Below, piece by piece: positions 16,035-25,379 of a stretch of 33,787 nt of DNA. A program made the translations under genes and the position numbers. This DNA comes from Mesostigma viride (taxonomy: Eukaryota; Streptophyta; Mesostigmatophyceae; Mesostigmatales; Mesostigmataceae). Every line of letters begins with the position of its first letter. Position 1 is the stretch's first letter. Under the pieces are notes generated by a model. It had not been told where the DNA came from. It searched no databases and saw nothing but the letters and a program-made list of their open reading frames with translations. The stretch spans positions 1 to 33,787 of the forward strand of contig RPFO01001740.1 of assembly GCA_009746045.1 (NCBI GenBank), read 5' to 3'.

Positions 16035-19000
16035 ATGACGCTCACACTGCGCGAGTTAAGAGAACAAGTGGAAGACATGGTGGACGCGGGGAAGGCGTGG
16101 AAGGCCTTGGGCAAGACGAAGACGCTCACGCCCTACCAGAAGAAGGTGGTGGGGCGTCTGCCCCAGATCCAGACGCTGCTGGCTTGGCTGGAGCGGCGCG
16201 TGATGGACGAGGACGGGTACGCCGCGGTCGTGCACGGGCCCGGGGAGGGCGACGACGACGACGACGGGTACTACACCGGGGGCATTGTGGCAGGCGGACC
16301 TCCGTCGCCTACTGCTGGTGGGCCACCTACTGCTGGTGGGCCTCCGTCAAGACCCCCGACACCCACATGGAGACCCCCAACACCCACAAGCACACCCGCT
16401 GCGGCGGGAAGCACCCCATCGGCAGCTGGTACGGAAGGGGGTGGCACTCCCGATGGGGGGCTGGAAGTGGGAGCGGACGCCGCCGCCGGTCCGCCTGCAG
16501 CGGGGGGGACATGGCAATGGGGGGAGATACTACGGGCGCGGCTGCCACCGGGAGTGGGAGCGACGGAGGTCGTCGCCTGGATGGCGCGGTCGTCGAAGAG
16601 GATGAGGAGTATTATGATGCGGAGGAGATTGCCGCAGGGCTGATAGCCCCTCCAGCCGACGATCCGACCTTCCCCGGCGACCCTCGACCGACCCCGGTCG
16701 CTGATGGCGGCGACTCCGGCGATGCCGACTCCGTCTACGCGGACGCCGTAGGGGACGAGGAAGGAGATTTCGCGCGCAGGTTGATAGGCGGGCAGGGTGC
16801 TTCAACAGCAGCAGATACCGCGACTGGCGGTCAGGAGCCTCCCCCTCAGGAGCCGCCCCTCGCCACGACCATCCCAGGATACACGGGTAATGCTGAGGAA
16901 CCTGTGACCGATGGACAGAAGCCACTTGACAAAAAGCACACCGAAGACGGTGACTTGGACGCCGCCAGTCGATTTTTGAACATGCTAAAAAGGCAGCGGC
17001 ACACTTTGTTGGGGATTGCCCAAGTCCAGAGCTGGACGTTCGGAGCAGGTCCAAAAGCAGTGTTAGATGATGTCGAGAATGCGTACAACTCACTCACAGA
17101 GGATGAGAAAAAGAAAGTAAACGGAGAGCGAGACGAACTTAACAGGCTGGCAAATACGCTTCTGGCCGTCCAGTCTATCACCGCTGAATCCGATTCGAAG
17201 CTGTCGAAGATGAACGAATCGGAACTGATCAACACGCGCGAGGAGATTGAAAGGCTTAACACCGTTATAAAAGCTGTCGCGTCTCGATCAAATGTTAAAA
17301 ACGTAGAACCGATGGGAAAAAAAACCCTCGTTCGTATAGAGAAATTGCTGAAGGCCACGAAGAAAGCCTCTGAGGCCGCCGCAAGAAAAGCCGCCAAGGA
17401 GGACGCAAGGAAAGCCGCTGAGGCCGAAAGGAAAGCTGAGGCCGAAAGGAAAGCCGCTGAGGACGCCGCCAAGGAGGACGCAAGGAAAGCCGCTGAGGCT
17501 GAAAGGAAAGCCGAGGACGCAAGGAAAGCCGCTGAGGACGCCGCCAAGGATGCCGCAAGAGAAGCGTCCAAGTCTCGGATCCCGTCTCCCGCCGACCTGA
17601 TGGAGGCAGCCGCTAAAAGAGCTCGTGATATACAGCAAGGCCCGGAAGACTACGAGTACAAGAAAGAGCGTATCAAGGAGTTACGGAATAAATTCTCCGA
17701 GGTTGAGTGCGGTGCGGGAGGCAACAACTGCATGCTTCGATCCTTGGCTGCGGGCGAGCTGGAAAACCAAGGAAAGCCTGTAACGTGGGAGGATTTGGAC
17801 GAAGAGGGAGAGACGCTTCGAAATAAACTGAAAGCCGTGTTGGATGATCCGGTGAACGAAGAGATGGTTAAAATGGCAGCGCTCGCGATAGAGCAGAGTG
17901 TGGATGTTTACAAAGATTGGATGCTACATGGAAGACCTGTTAAAGTTGACGGCAAAGAGATCCGAGTTCCGATGCAACTTAGTCCGCAGGAGCTCGATAT
18001 GATAGCACGGTTGAAGAATCAACCAATCGTCATTTTCACTGGCACGGTAGACGAACCTCGCGTCAACGTGCACGGGGAGGAGTTCCTGGGGAAGAAGACC
18101 CCGATATTCATTGAACACAGAGCCGATCAAGAAGCCGACGGTTCAAACGCCGATAGCGGCCACTTTAAATGGCTACGTTACGGCGGCCGTGTTACGATAA
18201 AAACCAAGTCGAAAGGTGCGGTACGGGAAATTGATGGGGAAAATCCCCAAAAAGTTTCGCAGGCGCCCAAAAAAAACAACGCGGGTGCGGGACTCAGCAC
18301 TCTCCCGTCGGACATCGTGGGATCCGTAATGAATCTGGAAGAGGAGCAGGTCGCCAAGTTGAAAGAAAGGCCCGCACCGGCGATGGACGCGGCCCCAGGG
18401 GCCGGAGCGACGGAGACAGATGGAGACGTGTCGGAATCCGTCAAGGAGCTTGTCCGTGCTTTGAACAAGGCAACGGAACACACGATAATAAACGTGGCAA
18501 ATAAATTGGAACGGGGCATTCCCGAGGATCCCGGTGAACCTTACACCCTGTATCCGCAATTCGCAGTGGAGAGGCTTGACAGAGGCTGGTCACACGCCTT
18601 CTCTGAACACGAAAAGGAAGTGCTGAGAACTGCCAAGGACCGGTTGCAGGCTGCCCACAAAGCGACGGAGTTTGTGCACGTTTTGGCAAATCCCGGATTG
18701 GGCGGAGTTGCTGACAAGATGACATACGAACAGTTGGAACGGGCCGAGAGGTTGCTGGACCATTTTCAGGACATGAAAATGAGTATTCCAGGAACTGAGG
18801 AAGCGAGGAAACGAATTAAGGAGTTCAAGGAGAAGCTGAAGGTGCCGCTCTGGGACGGCAAAGACCCCGTGGACGTGGAAGATAAGGAGACAACGGAAAC
18901 GATGATGGAGGAAGGATTTCTTGACATGAAAAAGATGAGGGGCGGGAGATGGGGAAATCTCAACCATCTCCGTGTGGATAGTGCCGGGTTGGAGCGCCTG

Positions 19001-19159
19001 CTTTCAGACAACCCCCTTTTACAGACAGGTAGCGGTTACAGAACCGCTATTAAGAACTCCTTAGGCATGGCTCGCGATTACCCGCGCAGGCCACCAAAGA
19101 GGGTGGGTGGGTGGGACAAGAAAAAAGACCACAACAATGTCACTACGCCGCCAAAGTAG
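16035..19159 (+). CDS. Giant OTU-like protein with Pro-rich and Ala/Lys coiled-coil regions, frame-disrupted
   Basis: About 1040 residues. The ATG at 16035 gives MTLTLRELREQVEDM and a helical domain, then an acidic patch (GDDDDDG) and a low-complexity Pro/Gly/Thr region (16290-16500) containing short repeats. The frame changes at a seven-G run (16502-16508). The middle includes a long Ala/Lys/Glu/Arg coiled coil (about 17340-17590). An OTU-like core follows: GGNNCMLRSLAAG with Cys at 17729-17731 and SGHFKWLRYG with His at 18161-18163. The usual Asp before the Cys motif (GDGNC) is replaced here by GGNNC, so activity is uncertain. The C-terminal part is charged and helical. The last codons run through the repeat at 19020-19083 into the 414-bp repeat, so the natural C-terminus may have been replaced by the insertion. 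Composition is less GC-rich than the neighbours. Confidence 0.6.
19020..19083 (+). repeat. 64-bp direct repeat, copy 1, with 7-bp hairpin
   Basis: Identical to 19590-19653. It contains the perfect hairpin AGCGGTT-ACAG-AACCGCT at 19031-19048. This copy is read as codons of the long OTU-like gene; the second is not in a gene. Confidence 0.9.
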
Positions 19160-19529
19160 TCAAACTGCCCTAGCACGGGGCTGACATCAGCAACCGAGCT
19201 TAACTTAACACGCCAACCTGAGAATGTAGCGACACCTACCGTACCACAAAAACAACAACCAATCAAATACCCTTTCCGAAAGGTTCTAATTATCATTCAA
19301 CAAACCGGTTCAACAAACCCGGCCCTGTCAAACTTTAAGCATAAGATTGTTTCGAGATTGTAGCACAATAGGGCCACTGCCCCTACTAACAATTCCAGGT
19401 CGCCAGCCATTAGCCAAATCCGGTTACATCTGCCAAACCCGCCCGGTTCAGCCGACCATCCAGGCGGCTCCCGTGAGCGGCCTTATTCCCCGCCTCACTT
19501 CGAGAAACTCTTTTCAAAGAAATCCGATT
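19116..19529 (+). repeat. 414-bp direct repeat, copy 1
   Basis: Identical, as far as I can check by eye, to 20538-20951 (offset 1422). It begins ACAAGAAAAAAGACC and ends AATCCGATT. It has no protein-like frame. The ends are not TG...CA as in a standard LTR, and no target-site duplication is evident outside the pair. Confidence 0.93.
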
Positions 19530-19589
19530 CATACACCCGTTTGCTCACCATAGTCACCAGCATCTTTGTTAAAACAATAAGTAGATGCA

Positions 19590-19653
19590 TACAGACAGGT
19601 AGCGGTTACAGAACCGCTATTAAGAACTCCTTAGGCATGGCTCGCGATTACCC
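19590..19653 (+). repeat. 64-bp direct repeat, copy 2, with 7-bp hairpin
   Basis: Second copy of 19020-19083, 570 bp downstream and inside the non-coding interval between the 414-bp repeats. Hairpin at 19601-19618. Confidence 0.9.
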
Positions 19654-20537
19654 AACCTCCCCTTCCTGGCCCTCCGGTCCGCTAAAGAAGCACCATTTCC
19701 TTTCCCGTCAAAAGCTGTCCTGTCGCGATGGGCGCTCTCCGTTGCCAGAAAACAGATTTAATTCCCAGCGACTGTGAATGCACAAAAATTCATGCACTGT
19801 CAATCGACACAGCTCGCATTTTTGACCCCACTCGGGGGCCCCCGCTGACCTCGTTGCCGACCTCTTCTCTGGTCCGCTAAGGGGTGCTGTCGCGGAACAC
19901 AAAGTCAAAGCAAAAGCTGCTGACTGGCGCCGCTGATTCCAGCCGACGCCCAGTTTACAACTTTTTTGAAGAGCAACCAACCTAGTGCCGAGCACATAAA
20001 CACTCCTTCCGTACAAAAAAGTGGAAATACCACTGATTACGAAATCAAGTTGGTTTTCAGCCCTTGCCTCCTGCGCCGAGGCTCCGTGTCCCACAACGGT
20101 GACTTAAATTTTTTTACCCCCCCGAGCCGCGGCGGCCCTCAAGCCAAGCCCAACCCGGAATGCAAGCATTTCCAGGTACGAGACAACTCAAAGGCAGGCC
20201 AGCCTGCCGACAGCCCAACCCGAGGCGCAAGCATCCCCAGGTACGGAACCATCAAGCAAGCTAGCCCTTGCCCAACCCGGCCAGCTGGCCGTTTCTTTCA
20301 AACAAACCAGCCATTAAATAATGCATCAGCCCCCGCTTCGCATTTAAACCCCGATCACCCGGACATTAATTCCGGGCCAATGGCAGCCATGAATCCCAAC
20401 CGCCTTAAGCAGCCAGGGATCATGGATGCCGGAAATTTGGTTAACAAATTTTAGCCCCGCACCCATGCTGAGCGCAAGGCTGGTGAGGCACTTCTTGTAC
20501 CGCCATAGCCTCAGCCGTCGGCGCTCAGCCAACGTTT
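19654..20537. other. Unique non-coding interval between the 414-bp repeats
   Basis: About 880 bp with no convincing gene; the short frames on both strands lack protein character. The phrase GGTCCGCTAA occurs twice (about 19676 and 19873) and the segment CC-AGGTACG(A/G) recurs near 20172 and 20238. Composition is near 50% GC, lower than the viral core genes. Confidence 0.55.
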
Positions 20538-20951
20538 ACAAGAAAAAAGACCACAACAATGTCACTACGCCGCCAAAGTAGTCAAACTGCCCTAGCACGG
20601 GGCTGACATCAGCAACCGAGCTTAACTTAACACGCCAACCTGAGAATGTAGCGACACCTACCGTACCACAAAAACAACAACCAATCAAATACCCTTTCCG
20701 AAAGGTTCTAATTATCATTCAACAAACCGGTTCAACAAACCCGGCCCTGTCAAACTTTAAGCATAAGATTGTTTCGAGATTGTAGCACAATAGGGCCACT
20801 GCCCCTACTAACAATTCCAGGTCGCCAGCCATTAGCCAAATCCGGTTACATCTGCCAAACCCGCCCGGTTCAGCCGACCATCCAGGCGGCTCCCGTGAGC
20901 GGCCTTATTCCCCGCCTCACTTCGAGAAACTCTTTTCAAAGAAATCCGATT
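20538..20951 (+). repeat. 414-bp direct repeat, copy 2
   Basis: Second copy of 19116-19529. It ends 61 bp before the ATG of the next gene at 21013, so the promoter of that gene is either within the repeat or in the short AT-rich stretch after it (ACATAATAAAAGGATTG). Confidence 0.93.
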
Positions 20952-21012
20952 ACATAATAAAAGGATTGAACACGTTAGGAATTGGAACAGGTTTGACGAT
21001 CTTCGGAAATAC

Positions 21013-23101
21013 ATGAAGGAGACGTTCCCAAATACGACGACCCCGTTGAATCCGGCGAAAGCGGCTCGGGATCGAACCATCTTGGAGCTGGTTGCGAAAG
21101 CTCAGCTGCCGAGTAAAGACGGGCTCATCCCATCCGAAGCACGCGGCATCGTGGACCGCGGGTATGCGGATTTCTCCGCCCGTGATCGGTCCGCTCCTGG
21201 ATACGAAGAATTTGCGAAGGGTGTGCTGTCCGAAGCGGAACATATTCAAGGCTTAAGGAAACGTCTACGCGCCCCCATGAGGTGGGATCGTGTTCGATCC
21301 GCCATGAGGGACGACCCTTTTTTTTTTTTGACCAAAAAAATAACAGCACGGACTTGACACCCGTACCGATGGACCCCGGTCCCAAAAGTGCCACAGCCGG
21401 CCAAGACCCCCCTATTGACGTGGAGCTGCCATCTCCTACCGCCGCACCGATGCCCCCGTTCAGGCGCCACCCCCCCCCTGGCATCAATGGCACCCGTTCC
21501 GGCATCGGTACCGGTGGCACCCCCCCCCAACCAATGGCATCGGTGACAGGACCGACTCCCCGGCAGCGGGCGGGTAAGGTGGCGCGAGTCTTGGACACCC
21601 TGAGAAGGCTGGCAGGCATACGGCCCGCTGTACCGCAGGCGGTCGACCAGAACCCGCTTTTCATGAGAGGCGACCAGACCGACGGCGGTCACCCCCCCGT
21701 GAATCCAGCGCAGATATCCAGAGGGAACGGCAGAGGAGTGCCTCATAATGTTGTCAATGCCGCTCCCATAAACACCGAGTTCCTTCGAGACGATCCCGTC
21801 CAAAGCTCGGACGACGGCCAAGGATCGCCACCAGTTTCGCTCGCGCGGAACGCCCTACGGCGAGCGTGGCCATACGTTGACAATGCGTTAATGGCTCTGT
21901 CTATGGGCGGTATTTTATATAGTCTGCTTGGAGATGGCAACTGGGCGCCAGGGGCCGGGGGGGGGGCAGACAATCTCACGCTCGGAGATGGTGTCTGGGC
22001 GCCAGGGTCCTGGGGGGGGGCAGACAATCTCACGCTCGGAGATGGTGTCTGGGCGCCCGTGGTTGTGGGGGGCAGAGTTTGGGGGACATTGTCACAAACA
22101 TTTCCTCAGTATTCCCGAACCCGCTTTTCCCAGTGAACATTTCTGGCATACTCCCCGAAGGCTGGCAGCAGTGGGCCGGACTTTCGAACACCCCACCCGC
22201 GATGAACGAGTCCGATTTTGGCCCTATTACGAGGGCGGTGGACCCATCCTCACTTTTCGTCAACGCCACGGATGGATCGGGTGAGTGGTACGAGAGACTG
22301 AGTCCTGATCAACTCGCTGCTTACCAAAACGCGACGACATTCGAACCCTTGTTCCAATCCCCGCTTTTTGACAAGAATAAGGCACTTTTGAAGAAGATCC
22401 CCGAACACTTGCTCCCTAAGTTAGAGAACCTGGATGAGTATAATTGGGACGTGGACGGTGATTACGAGTATTATGCCGACCCAACGTTCTGGGATCGCTT
22501 GAGGAACATGACCATAGATGAACGCTTTTATGGCCTGCGCAATGCAGATGACTCTCATGGCCGCACTCTTTCCCCCTTCGAGAAAGACGCGCTCATCGAC
22601 CAGGTCGCCGAGTTTCAGAGATGGCTTGATCCACTTGAATTAGAGCGGTTGTCGAACAGAAATTTTAGAGCTAGCCAGCGAGAGAGCTGGAATGAAGCCT
22701 TAGCCCGAAACGCCTACGTACCGACAATTCCCGAACCGCCCCCCGATTCCCAGTTTTTGAAAGTGCTGGAGTGGATCAACAATGAAGTCTACAAAAGAGT
22801 CGTGGAACCGACTTTGGAAGTCGTGAGAAAGACGCCCGAACAGGCACGCGCAGACCTGTACGCGGAGTGGAAAGTTGACGAACCAAGCCTGATCGCCAAG
22901 TACAAGGACGGCAGTCTGACGCTCAAAGATCTGACAGACAAGGGCTTGGCTGCTCTTGTACTCGCAATAAACGCCGGTGGAATTCCTGTACCGGAGGCGG
23001 TTATGAAAGACCCGAAACTATCAGAAGCGTATCTAGAGGCGCTGAGATTCGTTGGAGGAGTGTTCACAGAAGGATTGCGCTCCGGAACTCTGTTCCACTG
23101 A
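21013..23101 (+). CDS. Unknown protein of about 690 residues with 18-residue repeats, frame-disrupted
   Basis: No family is recognised. The ATG at 21013 (MKETFPNTTTPLNPAK) opens a basic, helical N-terminus. The frame changes at a run of twelve Ts (21318-21329) and again between 22067 and 22085 in G runs. The middle is Pro/Thr/Gly-rich, followed by a possible membrane helix (NALMALSMGGILYSLL, about 21885-21930) and three 18-residue repeats of the form LGDG-WAP-GGADNLT. The C-terminal third (22080-23101) is acidic and helical with many Asn and Trp (WYERLSPDQLAAYQN, WDRLRNMTIDERFYGLR) and is uninterrupted, so this part is clearly coding. Composition matches the OTU-like gene to the left rather than the rest of the window. 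It could be a virion structural or matrix protein; this is a guess. Confidence 0.55.
21927..22075 (+). repeat. 54-bp in-frame tandem repeat, three units
   Basis: Units start at 21927, 21981 and 22035 and each encodes 18 residues (LGDG-WAP followed by a Gly-rich stretch and GGADNLT). Long G runs lie within each unit and make this region prone to indels. Confidence 0.85.
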
Positions 23102-23147
23102 GGTTCGCGCCATTGCGGACACCCCCGAGCCATTTTTCCCGGTGACG

Positions 23148-23831
23148 ATGGACGCGCTGGCCATGTGCGGAGTTTTCGACCTGCAATCCCGGGATGACGT
23201 GTTCGCCGTCTGCACGCTGAACCCGGACCTGATCGGAGTGGACGCGGAGGACGGCGCCAGGACCGTGCGCGTGCGGATCAGGGACTGCGCGGTCCACGGC
23301 GAGGAGCTCGTGGACGCCCTGTCGGGCGGCAAGCGCGTCCTTTGCGACTTCTGGCGCGCGAACGGGACCGTGCGGACCCTGCGAGACATGGAGCAGGCGT
23401 TCCGCGCATCGAACGACGTGACAAGGCCCCGGCTCATCAAACACGACGGCCCCAACATCTGGATCCACGAGGGGCTCGTCCTCCCCATCCTCAAGTGGCA
23501 CGCGAAGGTCGAGGTGCAGCTGGACGTAGCCGGGACCGTGCCGGACGCCGAGCTGGACGTAATCACCCCCCTGTGTTTCGCGGACGTCATCTCGCGCACC
23601 GAAGAGCAGGTCGTGCAGGTGAAAGAACTCGACGACTGGGCCGAGGGACTCGGAGAGCTGTGCGCGCTGAGTCGGGAGTTCCCAGGGTACGCGAGGAGGC
23701 TGCACCTCTACAAGTACCACTCCCCCTGCGCGGTGGTGCCCGTCACCAGCCTGGACGCCGTCCGGAGCGCCTGCGATAAGTCGGGCGTCTCGGTCACGTG
23801 GGAGGTTCACTCCTCGCCCTCCCAGCAATGA
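23148..23831 (+). CDS. KilA-N/nuclease-like protein, paralog 2, with altered catalytic motif
   Basis: 227 residues from the ATG at 23148 (MDALAMCGVFDLQ). It parallels the gene at 9785: the KilA-N-like signature NIWIHEGLVLPILKW (about residues 102-118) is followed by ADVISRTEEQVVQVKELDDW (about residues 144-163) and RRLHLYKY. Compared with IVEVKELKRW in the paralog, the catalytic Glu of the E-x-K motif is Gln here, while the Asp and Lys remain. If the PD-(D/E)XK reading is right, cleavage is probably weakened or lost, leaving a DNA-binding function. It begins 46 bp after the preceding gene and overlaps the convergent small gene on the minus strand by 25 bp. Confidence 0.7.
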   Translation: MDALAMCGVFDLQSRDDVFAVCTLNPDLIGVDAEDGARTVRVRIRDCAVHGEELVDALSGGKRVLCDFWRANGTVRTLRDMEQAFRASNDVTRPRLIKHDGPNIWIHEGLVLPILKWHAKVEVQLDVAGTVPDAELDVITPLCFADVISRTEEQVVQVKELDDWAEGLGELCALSREFPGYARRLHLYKYHSPCAVVPVTSLDAVRSACDKSGVSVTWEVHSSPSQQ

Positions 23832-24061
23832 TACGCGATCTCGTGCCTCAACACGCAATGGCCTGGGAGGTCGTCCCACTTACATTTGGGCGTCTGGCTG
23901 AGCCGGCGCCACACGTTGTACTCCCCGTCGCGGTTGAAACAGACCGTCTTTAGGTAGCCGGTCTGGATCCTGGGCCTCTCTTCCGGGGGCAGGGCGGCCA
24001 GCTCCTGGATGTCCCATCCAGACCCCATGAACTCCTCGTAGGTCCATTCCACGGTAGACAT
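23807..24061 (-). CDS. Small hypothetical protein, 84 residues
   Basis: It starts at 24061 (MSTVEWTYEEFMGSGWDI) and ends inside the 3' end of the convergent KilA-N gene (25-bp overlap). The sequence is acidic and Trp-rich with a balanced amino-acid composition (PEERPRIQTGYLKTVCFN, YNVWRRLSQTPKCKW) that looks genuine. No family is recognised. The upstream region to 24182 is AT-rich and shared with a divergent gene. Confidence 0.6.
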   Translation of the reverse strand: MSTVEWTYEEFMGSGWDIQELAALPPEERPRIQTGYLKTVCFNRDGEYNVWRRLSQTPKCKWDDLPGHCVLRHEIAYHCWEGEE

Positions 24062-24182
24062 TTTGTGTAGATGCAGAGATATTCTCGCCCCGCGGGACGA
24101 GATATCCTATTCCATTGCAATACAATTACTACGGCTAACTTGGCGTTTAAAAAATGTGTTGTATTGAATCAATGCAATAGGC
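24062..24182. promoter_or_regulatory. AT-rich divergent promoter region
   Basis: 121 bp between divergent starts. It contains AT-rich stretches (GATATTCTCG, CAATTACTACGG, TTTAAAAAATGTGTTG) on both sides. No shared motif with other promoters could be established by eye. Confidence 0.35.
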
Positions 24183-24761
24183 ATGTCCTTGGTGCTTACG
24201 CGCCCCGTCGTGCCAGTAGTAGGGGCTCGAAATCGCGCATGGAGGAAAGTGACGACGGGAGGCATATGGGACCGCACGATCTTCCTGGTGGGGAAGAACC
24301 GGCCCTACCCCGTGCTTTTCGGTATCCACTCCCTGGAGGTCGACAAGCGCGTGGGCGCGGTACAGAGGCCCATGACGCACATCATAGCGTTCGAGGACCT
24401 GGACATGGCGGCGTGCATGTGTTTGCTGCTGTTCCAGGACGACCATCACGGCATCATGGGGATGTATTCGTTGGACGACGACGACGTTCGCGGCTGTATC
24501 GCGTGGCGGATCGCGGACGAAACGATCGACATGGACGACGAAGAAGTCCGGAAGCGATTGGATGAGATGCACATCGAAGCCATCACGTTCAACGACGCGG
24601 AGGCGCTCTGTCGGTACCACGGGTTCGTTTTGGAAACTGTCAAGAGGGTCTCCGAGGGAGGGGACGATGTGGTCATGACGTCCCACTACCCGCGCGGCGA
24701 CCCCGGGTCCTACGTTCCCATGTTAGAGAAGACGTGGGAATTGGATCAAAAGATCGAGTAG
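24183..24761 (+). CDS. Hypothetical protein, 192 residues
   Basis: Intact and protein-like, but no family is recognised. The N-terminus (MSLVLTRPVVPVVG) is hydrophobic yet short; the body has beta-rich segments (TIFLVGKNRPYPVLFGIHS) and a hydrophobic stretch around AACMCLLLF that may be buried rather than membrane-spanning. The C-terminal half is acidic (YSLDDDDVRGC, DMDDEEVRKRLDE). It ends convergent with the Lys-rich gene, with a 42-bp AT-rich spacer that probably holds both transcription ends. Position next to VLTF-3 gives no specific clue. Confidence 0.65.
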   Translation: MSLVLTRPVVPVVGARNRAWRKVTTGGIWDRTIFLVGKNRPYPVLFGIHSLEVDKRVGAVQRPMTHIIAFEDLDMAACMCLLLFQDDHHGIMGMYSLDDDDVRGCIAWRIADETIDMDDEEVRKRLDEMHIEAITFNDAEALCRYHGFVLETVKRVSEGGDDVVMTSHYPRGDPGSYVPMLEKTWELDQKIE

Positions 24762-24803
24762 TTCACTCTTTATTGTTTCTTTCATAATTTATTAGTTCGT
24801 GAC

Positions 24804-25278
24804 TCATTCCGATGCGGGGGTCTTTGTGGCCATTAGCCTCCCCTTCTTGCTGGTGGTGTTTCCCAGAATGTACTTGAGCGCAAAGTCTCCCGCGGTCCAC
24901 CCGTTGAAGAGGAGGTGCTGGGTCTCGATACTCCGCCCCTTCTTGCGGATCTGGTTGAGGCACTTCCTGACGTCCCCCACGCACAACTCGGGGATGGAGG
25001 AGCTCTGCACCTTGTCCTTCTTCTCCTTCGCGGCCTTCTTCTCCTTGGCGGCCTTCTCCTTGGCCCCGTCCTTGGCCACCGGAACCGCCGCAGCAGGGGG
25101 GTCCTCCATCTTCACCTCCTCCACGGGGGGGCGGCAGGGGCGGGGGGGTCGTCAACGCGACAGTGGCGCTTGGACCAACGGCAGCGGCCGGGGTGTGCGT
25201 CGACTTCTGCTTCTTGGCCTTCGGCTCGCTAGCGTGGGAGGAGGCGGGGGCGGTGCCGGCGGGGGTCTGGGTCGTCAT
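24804..25278 (-). CDS. Lys-rich protein with small C-terminal domain, frame-disrupted
   Basis: About 157 residues from the ATG at 25278 (MTTQTPAGTAPASSH). The N-terminus is Pro/Ala/Thr-rich; the frame changes at a seven-G run (25125-25131), after which comes a Lys/Ala/Glu helix (KEKAAKEKKAAKEKKDK). The C-terminus is a compact domain with LCVGDVRKCLNQIRKKG, THLLFNGW-like and GDFALKYILG segments. The basic linker suggests DNA or RNA association, but I do not recognise the domain. It is divergent from VLTF-3, with about 100 bp between the starts. Confidence 0.6.
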
Positions 25279-25379
25279 CGTGGATAATATTTACCATGGC
25301 CGTGCATTTTTATTTCGCCCCGTTAAGCGCACGCGTAATTTCTAGGGTAGAGGTACGGACCCCTCGGACGTCGGGGCTG
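25279..25379. promoter_or_regulatory. Divergent promoter between Lys-rich gene and VLTF-3
   Basis: 101 bp with an AT-rich stretch (GGATAATATTTACC at about 25281, TTTTTATTTCGCC at about 25307). An in-frame ATG at 25296 could also start the VLTF-3 gene, so part of it may be coding. Confidence 0.35.

Noticed and set aside
19654-20537. Short frames at 19708-20094 (minus) and 19966-20454 (plus) as genes
   Set aside because: Low-complexity or random-looking translations, no motif, and composition unlike coding DNA in the window.
19116-20951. Standard LTR retrotransposon
   Set aside because: No TG...CA ends, no target duplication seen outside the repeats, no reverse transcriptase, integrase or gag-like sequence inside.
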